64,000 bases of DNA from Jaltomata sinuosa (GCA_003996215.1 QJPP01000805.1:248001-312000), one strand, 5' to 3'; shown: positions 34,135 to 47,382, numbered from the stretch's first letter. Notes: generated by a model from the letters alone, not told the origin. A program made the numbers and translations.

Positions 34135-36146
34135 TGTCATGCCCCGAGCCTACACCCTGGATGCGACACAGTGCTTAGAGTCACAAGTGACCCCAAGCTA
34201 ACCCATGGCCTGGCATACTGCTGAGATAAAAATTGATAGTAAATGCGGAAGCTGAAATGTGCTGACCTCTTTTGAATATATTATAACAAAATGAACTATT
34301 ATAAACTGATATACAATAGCATTTGAAAACTTATACAACTGAGTGACTGACTGTCTCACTGTCTATGAAGCCTCTACTAACACTGAACTATAGTTATCCA
34401 GGACATGACCCCCAACTATCTTTAATTAATGTATAAACAACTGAAATAACTTCTATAACTACTAACTGATTAGAGTTCCCGAAAAAGGACAACTTGATCT
34501 CTGCTGATTGGAAGTTGTGATCCATCTAACCATGATCCTGGAAGCTAGCACTGAAACCTACATCATAAAATGATGTAGCACAAGGAAGGTATGCGGTCAG
34601 TACTTTGAATGTACTGAGCATGTGAGATATGCACTTACTCTAAATCAGGAGAAGATACATGTATACTGAAAGCATGGCTGAAATCTGGGCTAAGTGTAAT
34701 ATCTGAAGTGCATAAGTCAAAGTTGTATAATATAGACTCTTTTACTGAAGAGAATGTCGATCATGTTTTTGGACTGTAACTGTGAGATCATGATGTTTAA
34801 AGATAAGTAAACCTATTACTTAGGATTTCATGGACTACAAGATAAAGTATGTCTTTAATTATGGACTAGTGCAACTGAGCTGAGAGTCATGAGTCATGCT
34901 AAAAGTCATGTTTAAAGTAAATTCTTAGAGGAGGTTCTTCTACTGAGCATGATGAAAACACTGATATGTTGTTTAAAACTATAAATTTAATCTGTAGTAC
35001 TCAAGCCCAAACATAATATGTAAAAATCTGAAATGCAAGGATATTCTGGAAAATATAACTTAAAAGTTGTAAAACTGAACTGAGGGCCTAGTACACAACT
35101 ACTGAATCTAATTCTATTGGAGAGTCTGTTAACCGACATAAACCACATGAGCTAAACATGGAGTTCGATGTATACGCCCCATCGAGAGGATCCAATATAC
35201 CTTTGAAGGGTATAAAGGCATGACTGATGTGATCACTAGTTTGGAGGCCCAACTGAGGGGCTAAAAAACCTACAGTGGCACGTAGTTCTGGGTTTTTAGG
35301 TACGTTGAACCTTAGCCAAACTTGGTGCTAAGTACTACTCCCAAACTGAATGTTGATAGTTCATTTAAAACTGAAGTTCTGGAATGCTGTATCAGAACCT
35401 AATTAATCTGGATGATTTCTGAAAGACTGTATAACTGAAAACTATTCATAAAGCATGTGAACATATTTAGATGTCATACTAATCATGAAACTTACTAAAT
35501 TCATAATCATTGATGGCATATCTGAATACCATGCTAATCACAGAACCTACTAAGTTCATCATCATTGATGGCATATGTTGAAAGTATATATTTAAAAACA
35601 TATACTTGTAAAACATACTGAAGGTGAGCTGAAGCTTGCTAAATCATGAGAAGTTTTAAAGAAAACATGTAGACTGAAAACTGGCTAATTTCATACTTAA
35701 AATTGAATGCTAGTAATCTAGATTAAATTCTGAAGAAAACCAATTCTCATGAAAATACTATCTTTTCAGGCTAGATTCTTGATTTCTTAAAGGTCTTGTA
35801 AAAGATCATGCAAGTCATTGAAAACATGGAGAAAATCTTCTAAAATATGCTATAATTCATGTAGAGATCATAAAGATTGAATTCTGTAACATTTAGCATG
35901 ATTGGGTAAGAACCCTAGTTTCTGACATCATGAAATTCAAAATAGAAGACTGGGATTTTGGGCAGAAGGGTGAACTGAACCCTTACTGAATACCCACATA
36001 CCTGCTGGATGATAATCCATGAAGAGAAATCTGAAGTTGAAGCTTTGGAGAAGAAGCCCTAGGTCTGAACTTTGGAGAAAAGCGTTATGTTCTTCTTGAA
36101 ACTGGCTAGATTTGAGGTTTAGACTTAATAAAACTAAGCCTAGAGC

Positions 36147-36155
36147 TATTTATAG
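36147..36155 (-). promoter_or_regulatory. TATA box of the 34135-36871 LTR
   Basis: Minus strand GACTATAAATAGCTC; conserved as ACTATAAATAA at about 49838-49847. It is about 40 bp downstream of the word array in this LTR, and about 80 bp in the other. Confidence 0.6.
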
Positions 36156-36192
36156 TCGGGGCTAAAAGAAGAATGAAAGGTCATCGCTGGGT

Positions 36193-36506
36193 TCCACGAG
36201 CATGAACCACGACTCGTAGAATGGATCACGGTTCGTGGAAAGTGTTTGTGGTTCCTGGGCAAAGTTTCTAGTCTCTGAAATAATTTCCACGAGTTGGTTT
36301 CATGACCCGTGGATCATTCCATGCCCCGTGGAACCTCATCATGGTTTTCAGGCCACTTTTAAGCTTCTGGACTGTTTCCACGAGTTGGTTTCACGACCCG
36401 CGGAAACTTCCATGACCCGTGGAACCTCCTCGTGGTTTTCAGGTAAAAAACCTGATTTCCACGAGTTCAATCTATGGTTCGTGGTTTGATCCACGAGCCA
36501 TGGATT
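36193..36506. repeat. CCACGA-N-CGTGG word array, U3 (left LTR)
   Basis: About a dozen variants of TTCCACGAGTTGG, CACGACCCGTGGAA and GGTTCGTGG, each a half or full CCACG...CGTGG dyad. The other copy is at 49930-50230. Confidence 0.8.
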
Positions 36507-36520
36507 CCTCTCATAGTTTA

Positions 36521-36541
36521 TGTCTGTCAATTTGACAGACA
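36521..36541. repeat. perfect 10-bp inverted repeat upstream of the word array
   Basis: TGTCTGTCAA, one base, TTGACAGACA. It is kept in the other LTR at 50239-50259 with one change in an arm. Confidence 0.8.
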
Positions 36542-36871
36542 GACACATTTTCGTAAAATACTGATAACTTTTTACTCCGGACTTGAATTAATGCACAGTT
36601 GGTGGCATTGGAAAGAAAACTCAAAGAAATTTAATTTGGTGGGTACTAGGCCACCTAACTCTTCATATTCTAATAGTTATGATCGTTTAAAGTTGACCCT
36701 AGTTTAGTTTTACATGAAAACTTCTTTGGTTGGGGTGCTTTCAACTTAACTTGCTTGTAGGAGTTTCTTATGAACATGATCCGCACCCAAAACACTTCCC
36801 ACACTAGGGAATTGATCATGACACCTATGGAAAGTGGTTTAGTCTTCGCTTAAAATTTATGGGGTGTTACA

Positions 36872-36890
36872 ATATCTCCCCCTTGGGATC
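36872..36890 (-). other. polypurine tract of the non-coding Tekay-type element
   Basis: Minus strand GATCCCAAGGGGGAGATAT directly before the LTR start TGTAACACC. The preceding TTCGAGGATGAATGATCCC matches the same place in the young Tekay element near 62605. Confidence 0.8.
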
Positions 36891-39630
36891 ATTCATCCTC
36901 GAATAAAGACTAATTAAGTTGAGTTTAGAGGGAAAGAGCTACAATACCTACCAACTGAGTACTAGAAATTTATATCTAACAGCTGAGTTCTATGGACATG
37001 AAAACATGTTGAAATGTGAGGATAGCTGAGGGAACATGGTACTGATACTGAAATACACCTGAGTAAACTGAGACGCTGGAGAGAAATTATTACCTCATGA
37101 TGAAACCGAGTGTTTCTCGAACAAAGACTAACTAGGCTGAGGTGTAAGGGAAAGAGCTACAATCCCACCAACTGAGTCTAAAAGCTGGAGTACTGACATG
37201 GCATAGTAACTGATTTCTGACTGAAATATGAACTGAGTTGGGTTTGTGAGGCATGTATGCATACTGAGAGCATAAGAACACTGATAGGACATGAAACTAA
37301 ATGTTCAACATGATAAATGGTCTGTATTGAGAGTACGGACTTAGATGAAACTCATAAAGAACGAATACATTCTTAGAAATCGTAGTTAGCTGAAAGGAAC
37401 ATAAAACTGAGGGGAATAGCTATACGGGAAAACTATTCTCTTCTAAACTGAATTTACCAGCATGGACTGAACTAGGCATAGGGCCTTTTGGCCTTAAGAA
37501 TGATTACTGGCAGGTCTGAACTAGTTTAATATGAGCAGTCTACTATCTTGCTATCTGAATCTACTGGACATAAGGTATGAGCATCCCGGGAAGGGAGTGA
37601 GAACAAGACTATTTCCGCCTCAAATGGTTAACATCCTTTAAGCTTAGGAACACCCTATTTCACTACACCAACTTTATCTGAATACTACACTTGCTATCTG
37701 CAACTGAAATTCTCATCAACCCACAAATAGATCCAGAAGTTTGAGCCTAACTATCTTCTTTCACATGTTCAAGCCTATCTCGACTAAATTTCTTGCATTT
37801 AGAGTCATATCCCAAGAATGGTATTCCTTCTTATCATGAAAATCAACTAACCTTGAGTTCTAATCAATAGGTCACTAGTCGCACAAAGAATAGACCCGCG
37901 TGTATTTCACCACGACATTCAAGCCTAGTACTATGATCATCTTATGGCTTGTTTAGAGCTGGCACTATCTGAGGCTTCTATCATCTTCCCTAGCATATGT
38001 AGAAATTGTAACTACAAGAACTTCTGTAAAAGGACACCAAAAAGAGGAAAATCTAGTACTTCCCATCTAGGCTACTACTTAGCTTCCCCCACTAACACCC
38101 TTAGTGTGATCTAGCCACTCAAGGTAAGGTCTGAGAAGTCAAGTACAGGGGTCTGAGTCTCACATACTAGACATCTGAAGCATGGTTGGAGTAACGAATC
38201 ATAAGCATGAACTATCCGGGAAATCTGGTCTGAGCATATACATGAAGTAGCATGATTTCATTAGCCATTAAAGCATATCCTGAGGACTGAATTGAGTACA
38301 TAGAACTGAGCATACTATGAGACATGAGTTCACTTGTATATCAAGTCTCATGGCATAAAGCTGGAATTCATAGAATCTTAGAGTAAGATTGGAATCGCTA
38401 TCTGGAGAAAATTTATATTTGTTCTAGAAGCTGAGTATGGATATGAATCTGTAGGGAGCGCATGGACTTATACATGAGTATGACATAAATACGTCTGACT
38501 ATAGTGTCATCTTGACTGAAGTGCTAGAAAATCTGCTGGAATAAGAATGGATCGATATCCCATCATAGTCTTTTCTAGAATCATATACTGCTTGAGTCGC
38601 AAGACTCGACTTGGTTCATCATTCTATCATCTCCCCCTTAGATTGAAAGTCACCTCTCTAATTCTGCGGATCACTCTCCTAAACTAGGCTATAACTGAAG
38701 ATGCTAAACCCTTGCTAGGTCTCCTTTTGAGGCATCTTTTAGCTTTCTTTTTACCCTTAAGGCTATCACTAGAGGATTTATACTCTTAGTGGTGTGGATA
38801 ACCACTTCTTCTAATGTTTACCAATCTGACCTTTGTCTATTCGTCTACTAACATCACATCTCTATGTTCACATCCACCAAAATCAACTAAATTAAACCAT
38901 GTTAAGGGACTCAACATCGTCTATCTATAATCTTCTGAACATCATACAACAACAACTACTCTGGGTGCACATCTATCTTTCTGATTCTTAAGGCTCTCTT
39001 CTTTATCTCATGACTTAGTCACAATTTACTAATTCATCTAGGCTTCTCATATACATCTTGTAGCTACTATAATTCTGAATACATACACCTAGTTCTGGGG
39101 TAATTCTGTTACTTATGGCCCATAACATTTCAATTCACACTAACTGCTGAGTGACTATACTACCCAAGCTCTTAGAAAAGATTAGAATTTTAGGTAAGGT
39201 GCCAATCGAGGTAGAGTTTCAGGAAGAGGGTTTGAGAGCACATTCTACTGTAGGCTCAACTGCACGAGTGGGAAAGGATACATGATTTTGGATTCATAGA
39301 TTTTAATGCATTAGTGGGGTCTTCTCAAGCCCTTGTGCAATCTATTAATTTTATGATGGCTCTATTTGAGATCATCTTACTGACAGGGATCTGAACTATA
39401 CTGTCTCCACTACCTCGAAGGTGAGGCATGACTGGAGGAATTTGGATCAACGCATAAATCTGCATAAGTTTCTGAAGGAAAAATTTTACTACACGATCTG
39501 GAGTATGAACAAAGGGAAACATTTCCTAAATGCCCTGTAGCCCCTCGAAAAAAAGTATAGACGTCTCTATACCATTTCACAAGACTCTACTAGACATGGC
39601 TTCACAGACACCCTAGAACACTTGAACTCT

Positions 39631-39644
39631 GTTCTTTGATACCA
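39631..39644 (-). other. PBS, initiator-Met-like
   Basis: Minus strand TGGTATCAAAGAAC, four bases from the LTR end. TGGTATCA matches the initiator-Met PBS seen intact at 57313. Confidence 0.65.
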
Positions 39645-40686
39645 AGCTTGTCATGCCCTGAGCCTACACCCTGGATGCGACACGGTGCTTAGAGTCACAA
39701 GTGACCCCAAGCTAACCCATGGCCTGGCATACTGCTGAGATAAAGACTGATAGTAAATACGGAAGCTGAAATGTGCTGAGCTCTTTTGAAAATATTATAA
39801 CAAAATGAACTATTATAAACTGATATACAATAGCATTTGAAAACTGATACAACTGAGTGACTGACTGTCTGACTGTCTAGGAAGCCTCTACTAATACTGA
39901 ACTATAGTTAGCCGGGACATGACCCCCAACTATCTTTAATCAATGTATAAACAACTGAAATAACTTCTATAACTACTAAATGACTAGAGTTATTGAAAAA
40001 GGACAACTCGATCTCTGCTGACTGGAAGTTGTGATCCGTCTGACCATGATCTTAGAAGCTAGCACTGAAACGTACATCATAAAATGATGCAGCACAAGGA
40101 AGGTATGTGGTCAGTACTTTGAATGTACTGAGCATGTGAGATATGCACTTACTCTAAATCATGAGAAGATACATGTATACTTAAAGCATGGTTGAAATCT
40201 GGGCTAAGTATAATATCTGAAGTGCATAAGTCAAAGTTGTATAATATAGACTCTTTTACTGAAGAGAATGTAGATCATGTTGTTGTACTGTAACTGTGAG
40301 ATTATGATGTTTAAAGATAAGTAAACCTGTTACTTAGGATTTCATGGACTACAAGATAAAGTATGTCTGTAAATCATGGACTAGTGCAACTGAGCTGAGA
40401 GTCATGAGTCATGCTAAAAGTCATGTTTTAAGTAAATCCTTAGAGGAGGTTCTTCTACTGAGCATGGTGAAAACACTGATATGTTGTTTAAAACTATAAA
40501 TTTAATCTGTAGTACTCAAGCCCAAACATAATATGCAAAAATCTGAAATGCAAGGATATTCTGTAAAATATAACTTAAAAGTTGTAAAACTGAATTGAGG
40601 GCCTAGTACAAAACTACTGAGTCTAATTCTGTGGGAGAGTCTATTAACAGACATAAACTATGTGAGCTAAACGTGGAGTCCGGTGT

Positions 40687-40691
40687 ATACG
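40687..40691. other. target-site duplication of Athila-like #2 (ATACG / ATACT)
   Basis: ATACG here and ATACT at 48852-48856. The uninterrupted LTR copy has ATACG, so the right copy carries one G-to-T change. Confidence 0.7.
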
Positions 40692-42033
40692 TGATAACGC
40701 TTAAATCATGCTCTCCAAATTTGTAGGTCACGACGATTGTCAGAGCAAAACAAAATTTATAATTCCCAACGAGTGTCGTGGTCATACCCAAGGGAACAAT
40801 ATAATCGCGATCGAGCTAATAGAGAATCCAAGCAACTTATTTAAGTTCAATTAACGAAAAGGGGAAAAGATATCTATAAGGTAGGATTTACGAACTACAA
40901 CTAAAGATAAAAGAAAATAAAATAAAAGATAGGCTGATCAATTGCTTCCACCTTGCTTTCGCCAAGCAAGGATAACAAGGGAGGATTGGGAATGGGAATT
41001 CAATTCACAAGACTTTCACCCGATCAACACATGGGTAGTCTTGGCTAAAGGTGCACTTAATTGTCTTTCGACCAATCAAGCGACAATCCTCATGGGTTCT
41101 ATCGAATCACCACGAGTAAGAAATAACCAATAATTTACTTGGGTGAGTTGGGTTATCTCTAACCCCAACTCTTAGATGGGAGTTTTTGGCAACCAAACTA
41201 TCTCTAGCCTTGGTCTAGAGTGGAAACCCTCAAATCCCCTATATTGAATCTTCTCAAATTTAGGGAAATCCTTTCTCAAGCAAAAACCCAAATTAGAAAG
41301 CTAAGTTAATGTTTGCAACCATTGACTATAAATTCAAGCAATGGAGGATTCAATAGACCCAAATAATCAAACAAGAGCAAAATTTATATATGAATTCAAT
41401 ACCCAAACAAGTATTATCTCTAATACAAACCCAAATATCAATTCAACAATTACACCAATAAAAAAGCAATTAAGAACATGAGTTGAGGAATGGAAACTAA
41501 GGATTTTACAATAAAGAGCATCCAAATCTTCATTCCTATAGTGTTGGTTGATGAACTTGCTCTCCAAGCTTACAAAAAGTTGTAAGAATAGCCAAAGATA
41601 TGTTCCCAATCTGCTGAGAAGACTTTTATGTGGATTGGGGTTTCTAAATATGTGAAATTCCAAAACTGCCCCAGTTTCCTCCGCTTTCGTTCTTCGCCTA
41701 CGCGGAAGGTCGGCAGCGTACGCAAAGTGTCTTTGTCTGGTTGACCCTCGCGTACGTGGTCAAGGGGTCGCATTCATGGAGCTTTACTTCAGTTGGTCTT
41801 CACGTACGCGTGTGGGAAACCACGTTCACAAAGGCATGTACAGCTGTCAGCTACTTGCTTCTTCGAATAGCTCCCTTTTGACTGGTTTTCATTTGAATTC
41901 TTCTCGAACACTTATAAAACACAGGATCCTGCAAAATAGAAGTAATTTGTGTCAATTGCATTATTTTTCCACTTATTCTTAGCAAAAGCATAAGTTTAAA
42001 GGCCAAATAAGTAGGTAGAATACCAATTTATCA
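40692..42033 (-). repeat. 3' LTR of Athila-like #2 (1342 bp)
   Basis: Same length as the copy at 47510-48851, with scattered differences only. It contains a CGTACGCG word array at 41683-41826. Confidence 0.9.
41683..41826. repeat. CGTACGCG word array, U3 (left LTR)
   Basis: 'ttcgcctacgcggaa', 'agcgtacgcaaag', 'tcgcgtacgtgg' and 'tcacgtacgcgtg': variants of TTCGCGTACGCGAA. Several CpGs retained in the copy at 48492-48655 have decayed to CA/TG here. Confidence 0.8.
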
Positions 42034-42050
42034 AACCCCCAAACTTGAAC
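42034..42050 (-). other. polypurine tract of Athila-like #2
   Basis: Minus strand AGTTTGGGGGTT before TGATAAATTGG. Confidence 0.75.
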
Positions 42051-44109
42051 TATTGCTTGTCCTCAAGCAACTCAAAGATTATAACTCAAGAGGCATACAA
42101 CAAAAGTGCAAATGACAATACCACAAGGCAAGGGAAACCTATTTCAAACATCAAGCATGACTTCGATTGGTACTAACGATTAGTCAATCGCATGATTCTT
42201 ACTCTAAACATTCCCTTCAATTCAAAATACAATTCAATTATGCCATGGAAAAAGTAAGAACAATCAAGTGACAACAACCAATCCTTAAGATGTGACTCAA
42301 ACTACTAGCTTACCAAAACATGCTCATTTGACTCATTTTTTGGAGTTTATCAATGTCACCAACTATCCTAATTCACATGCCCTCACAAGAACGAAAGTCC
42401 CAAAAACACATTATGTACAAAGAACAATCACAAGGGACAAATACAAACACTCACATTCACAAGGAAGTTCAAGTGCACTCACATCAAACCATAGGCTTGA
42501 CCTTAATGTAAATCGCCACTAATTTAGGTTAGCCAAGATCGGAATCACAAAGGACTTGCGGGTTACGATATTAGCTAGGGCTAAGGTGAGGATCTCATTT
42601 GGTTTAAGTGACTAAACCTCCCTAATGCTCTTTGTTCTCATTTCAAACACCGCTCACATTTTCAATTTCAACTTCACCTTATCTCTTCCTCGCACAACCC
42701 AAGATTCTCCTTTTTAACTCATAATCATTCAACTCCTTATATCACCTTCACTTGGTAGCACCTATTTTTTATTTTCATTTTGCTCATTGGATTGAACGTT
42801 TGGAGCAATTTTCAATTCTTATTTAAGGTGCTACCTTGCACATTGAAGCACATTTCTTTTCTTCTTCTTATTTGATCACATGCACCCCCAAACTTAGGCA
42901 TTTGCCTATGTTATCTTTTGTTTCCACCCCAAACTTAGGCTTTTAGCCTACATTTCATTTTTAAGCAATTAGGGAGGATGGGTGCCAAAATAGAGGTTCC
43001 AAAAAGGTTAGGGTATTACAAGGTGCCAAAGAACGGTCACAAGCTCAAAAGGGGTTCACTAGGATTTGATGTTGTGGGAAGTCATTTAGGTGAAGTGGCT
43101 ATCAAAAAGGGCCTAAGGTCATTTCCCAAACTCGGTTACACCTAGAATTTCACCTTGAATCACATCCGGGGCAAGTTCTAGATGACACGCATGCACGAGA
43201 ATTATTCAACTAAACCTCACCACACATGATATGCGAATTATTCAAGAAAGATCAATTTTAACTTTCTAAATGAGAACCAATAGGGGCCATCTATATTATC
43301 ATCGCTAATGATCTAAAAGTCATAAAAAGATAAAAGGGTTGTCACAAGCATCATTCTTCGCCATGCATTTTTCACAAATTTTTTTTGGAAGGGTCTATCT
43401 ATTTCATTTAGCTTGCAAAACTACTTCATTAGTATCAAACAAGTCAATTTGCAACCAAAACCTCAAAAGATGATGATTTGCCCTTAAGAATGACATCACT
43501 CAGTCTATCATTGGGACAATTCATCTATCTAAGTCGATATGGCTACACCGGTTGGATTAACACAAATATCACATTTTCTGGGCACATGCAATTCGCACAA
43601 GTCGAAGTGTATGTCGCACATGCAACGCACAGGCCAATAAGTGGGCATGTGCGAAGCTCGTACAGTTTGCACATCGACATGTGTGACACAAATATCCCTC
43701 CTGCTCAGACAAGTTCCATCTAGCCTAACGGGTACTCAGACTTCCCCTGGCCCACAACAACCAGCATCTCAACTACCAAGTAACAAAAGAAGCTAAAAAG
43801 TAAAGAAAACTAAAAAGTTAAACCATCAACTTCTTCCAAACAACATCAAAACCTGACAAGGGTGCAAATTCACAAAGTACTCCCGACAAGGGAATCACAG
43901 TATATAAACAAACAAAACAAGCCTACCAAGGGCACAATAGTATCCAAAATGATAAAACAAGCCCAGCAAGGGCACAATAATATCCATAAGTAAAGCAAGC
44001 TAAGCTAGAAAGATAGAGTGTGGATCAACACGCCACCCCCAACTAAGAAAGGGCAGTGCCCCTACTGCATCAAAGTAAGGAATAAGTTTGAGGGGCTCCC
44101 TGAGGTGTA
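42051..44109 (-). other. 3' non-coding region of Athila-like #2
   Basis: No coding frame. 42832-42985 matches 19786-19935 of Athila-like #1. 43480-43760 resembles about 21380-21680 and includes a word array at 43568-43692 ('gcacatgcaattcgcac', 'gtatgtcgcacatg'). Confidence 0.6.
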
Positions 44110-45435
44110 TCAATCTGAACTGGAGAAAGAGGGAAACTCAAGTCGCTCCTCATCCTCATCATCATCATTCTTCGGTGTACCCGATCCACAAAAAGACTTT
44201 AATCTATCCATCATCTTGTTCAAGAACTTGCTCTTCTTTTTCTCTTGATCGCTAAACTTTTTTTGTCCCTTTTCAACCTTATCCTGCATGAGGCTCATGT
44301 GCTCCAAGAGGGTATTCATTGCACTCAAGTGTCCATTAATCAATTTTTGCTCATTCTCCACTTTGGCAAGAGATTGGGGGACTCAGAACCTGGTAGTTTG
44401 TCGGCTCCAACTGAGCTAGTAGAGAATCCAGCCAACAACTGTAGCATATGTGCATCTGCTCCCTGAATCTGACTAAAAAGGTGACGCATAAGATCAGCCC
44501 TGGACTGTAGAGCTCCCACAGATTGAGATGATCCAGATGCAACTCTCGAAGGGCCAGTGGATTCAGTCAAAGACTCTGGAAACTGTTCGAAGGATGGAGA
44601 AGCTATGTCAATCTTTCTCTTTTTGTGCTTTGCTTCTAGGGCCCTCTTCAACAATGGGTGGATCATAGTTGTTGGCTTCTTTTTAATGTCAGTCATATTT
44701 GGCAACACCCCAGCTTTGTAGAATAATTGAGTCACCAATAATTGGAAGAAAAGGCTTTTAGGCCTTCCACTAGCTGCCTCAGCCATTTGATCCACAATAT
44801 GAATCCCAACATTCATATTGATGCCATCAATCTGCCACCATCAATGCTCGGTCAAGGGTCACATCGGTGTCATGAGAGGATGGTATGATCCTCGCATAGA
44901 TAATCGAAAGCCAAGTCTTAGATTCTGCAGTGAACTCGTGTGAATCAACCCCTTTTTGCAAAGTCAACCAATTCGGAGTCACCCGATCATACAACTTGTC
45001 TACCAACCACTAGTGTCCTTCAACTTTGGATTTTGCAATATAAACCTCACTGTCAGCATCTGGAAGGTTGTATAGTGCATTAATGATCTCGGAGTTGAAA
45101 CTCACTTGGATTCCCCAAACGGTAGTGACTAGTGCGCCATTGAAATCAGTGATCAAAGCATTAGCATAGAACTCAATGACCACTATGTGGTTAGCCATGA
45201 TAGGTGGAGAAACAAAGCATATCCACCCCCGCTCTACCAACCTCTTGTAGAATTCTGGCATTTTCTTTTCAACTTTGTCCATATTGATTCCATTCTCCCT
45301 ATCAAATTGTTTGGACAATAGCTCATCATACCAGCGCTCACATGATTCTGATAGGAACCTATATTGATCATAGTTCTCCTCCATTTCCATATACGAAGCA
45401 TTTTCAACTTCATTGTCACTACCATTAGAGGCCAT
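44110..45435 (-). pseudogene. module ORF #2, 'putative plant transposon protein' type (lightly broken)
   Basis: Function unknown. The ATG at 45435 (start MASNGSDNEVENASYMEMEE) lies 17 nt after a predicted acceptor. An acidic head is followed by PEFYKRLVERGWICF, VVIEFYANALI (about 45185-45150), IQVSFNSEIINALYNLPDAD (45115-45060), FTAESKTWLSIIYARIIP (about 44930-44875), NVGIHIVDQMAEA (44810-44770), FFQLLVTQLFYKAGV (44745-44700), then a basic/Ser-rich segment and a coiled-coil tail with an acidic end (44110). I recognise the EFYAN / INALYNLP / NVG order as the plant transposon-protein family. Only one stop (45010) and frameshifts near 44830 and 44370 interrupt about 440 codons, so it decayed less than #1. 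It lies on the element's coding strand, in the slot of pol. Confidence 0.75.
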
Positions 45436-45452
45436 TTTTTTTATCAAAGTAC

Positions 45453-45974
45453 CTACAAAACACACCATTATGTTAAAAATTCTTAGGGACACTTAAAATA
45501 ATGTATTATGAAGAACTTAGGCCAAAAGAATAGCTGAAAGAAATTCTGAGGTGGGCTGTGCGGAGCTACTATTTTGACACTGCCAGGCATCCCTTCTTTG
45601 CGTTCGCGGCCAGGTGGTTGCATTCGCGAAGAAGGATTTTTATTTTTTAAATATTTTCTCCTTCGCGAACGCAAAGGCCATCAAGTTTGCCCATATCAGT
45701 GCATCTTTGAGGCATTTTCTCAAACACTAGGCAGGCACACTTTATTTAAGTAACTTTTATGCTTATTGCTCATGCCAATCACTACATTATAGCACTCTTT
45801 CACACACTTTACCCATCTCAATCAATTTCTCCCAACAATTTAACAATTAAACACAATTAGAAGTTGATTTAAAGCAAGGGGAGATCAACCAAGAATGCCA
45901 TTACCCATTTACTACACATCAAGTTGAGGAAGAAAGGAACCCAATTAAAGATAGAAGAAGGGAGGAGTTCATAC
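45453..45974 (-). other. putative 5' UTR intron of module #2
   Basis: Minus-strand donor CATCAG|GTATGAAC (45974) and acceptor GTGTGTTTTGTAG| (45453). 522 bp. It contains a word array at 45595-45683 ('gcgttcgcggcc', 'attcgcgaagaagg', 'ccttcgcgaacgc'). Confidence 0.55.
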
Positions 45975-46534
45975 CTGATGGATTCCAAGTTGTGAAGCTA
46001 TGAATGGAAGGACTTGATGGAATTACTGTGTGCCAAAGGAGAGGTATTACTCTTGTTTTGAGAAGAAAAACGTTTGGGGCTTCTGATTTTTAAACTTACC
46101 TGAACTTCCTGGACACTTCACATTTGCGGGCAGCCCAGCAGGTTCACGAAGGCTTGACGTTTAGTTGGCCTTAGCGTTCATGGCCGGTCCACCGCGATCG
46201 TGAAGAATGAGTGCTGGGATAGATTTTTCAATTTTTCTTTAGTTTACTGCCCACGATGTGCGATGCCTGGTGCGACGAGCACTTTGTAAGATGCGATGCT
46301 CACCACATTGGCACATGCCAAACTTTTTAATCAATTCACTATTTGCTTGTGCGATGGCATGTGCGATGGGCACTCTTCCAGGTGCGAAAAGCACATTTTT
46401 CATAGGTATTTTTGGTGCTTCTCAACAATTGGTTCCTCTTTTCATTCCTTTGGGCACCGAAACACACACCAAAAAGAAACAAAAAGTGATGTAAAGCATA
46501 AAAATGATGGGTTGCCTCCCATCAAGAGCACAAT
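45975..46534 (-). promoter_or_regulatory. upstream region of module #2 with word array
   Basis: The array spans 46118-46390 in two flavours: 'ccaccgcgatcgtgaag' and 'gtgcgatgcctggtgcgac', 'gtgcgatggcatgtgcgatgg'. Minus strand AAGTTTAAAAATCAG (about 46087-46101) is TATA-like, between the array and the donor. Promoter role is inference. Confidence 0.4.
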
Positions 46535-47382
46535 TTAACATCGCGGTGCAACACAAGCTACCTCACCATTTGGATCTCTATTTGTAGGATTTGAACCTTC
46601 GACCCAAACTTGAATCGATTTCCAGTAACAATCTCGGGGTGAAGGTTTGAACATGAGAAGGCCATTATCTTGATTTTGCATTTCGCACTTATTGGCCTTC
46701 AAGTGAGGAAGGACACTTTGCTTTCTTTCCACGACAACCTCAAAACTGGATAGACCTTTATCCACCCTCCTTCCAAGGTCTTCCAAAAGCTTGATTACTT
46801 CGATTCTCGTCCATTCAATCAAACTTAAGGTCGAAAAAAGGTTGAAGTGGGATTTGGGCGTCTCCACCTTCAAGTTTGCCTCATTCATAACATCCTCACT
46901 TAGATATGCTATGACATCATGACCCACATTTGGGGTAGTTAGTTGTAACACCACCTTCAATTTATGATCCTCCCTTGTGTTTTTCTCTTCTTTATCCCTT
47001 GTGTCCACAAAGCATTGCTTTATGGATTGCACACTCTCCTCTTAGGTTTCTAGCAAGGCCAAGAGGATTTGGAGCTTGACACATATGCCTTCTTCGCTTG
47101 TGAAATCATGGTCCCTGTTGAGGTCACAAGCACAACTAGAAATATTGTTAGCACAAGAAGGGGGAGGGGGACGATCATCATTGGGGAATTCACTCCAATG
47201 TCCATCACGACCAGCACACAAATAGCAATTGCGCCCATCATAGGAGCGAGAAGGGGAATACCTTCCTCTCCTAGGGCCAATTCTACACCTTTGTCCAAGG
47301 TGGTTCCTCCACAATAAACACAATAGTCGGGAATATAAATTGGGATGCAACTATCAACATTTCTAGCATTCAAATAAGCCAT
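46535..47382 (-). pseudogene. unknown ORF in the gag slot of Athila-like #2 (broken)
   Basis: Starts MAYLNARNVDSCIPIYIPDY at 47382, about 105 nt after the PBS. It has two Cys pairs, CVYC (47325) and, after a frameshift, CYLCAGRDGHWSEFPN (about 47225-47178), which together could bind zinc. A second piece (47032-46535) is helical and charged and ends NPTNRDPNGEVACVAPRC. Its downstream end aligns with the end of gag in Athila-like #1 ('tgcctccca...atttaaca'), so it occupies the gag slot but shows none of the gag core motifs. Not recognised. A frameshift near 47240 and a stop near 47040. Confidence 0.5.

Larger units (their letters stand above)
34135..36871 (-). repeat. 3' LTR of the non-coding Tekay-type element (2737 bp)
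   Basis: Matches 39649-40691 plus 48852-50582. It differs by scattered substitutions and a ~45-bp sequence near 49875-49920 that is absent here near 36182. No coding content. Confidence 0.88.
36872..39648 (-). other. internal region of the non-coding Tekay-type element
   Basis: 2.78 kb with no conserved reading frame. About 36892-36958 is repeated, diverged, at about 37110-37180 ('gggaaagagctacaat' core). A minus-strand ORF at 39325-39522 starts MFPFVHTPDRV near the expected gag start; I do not recognise it. Confidence 0.6.
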
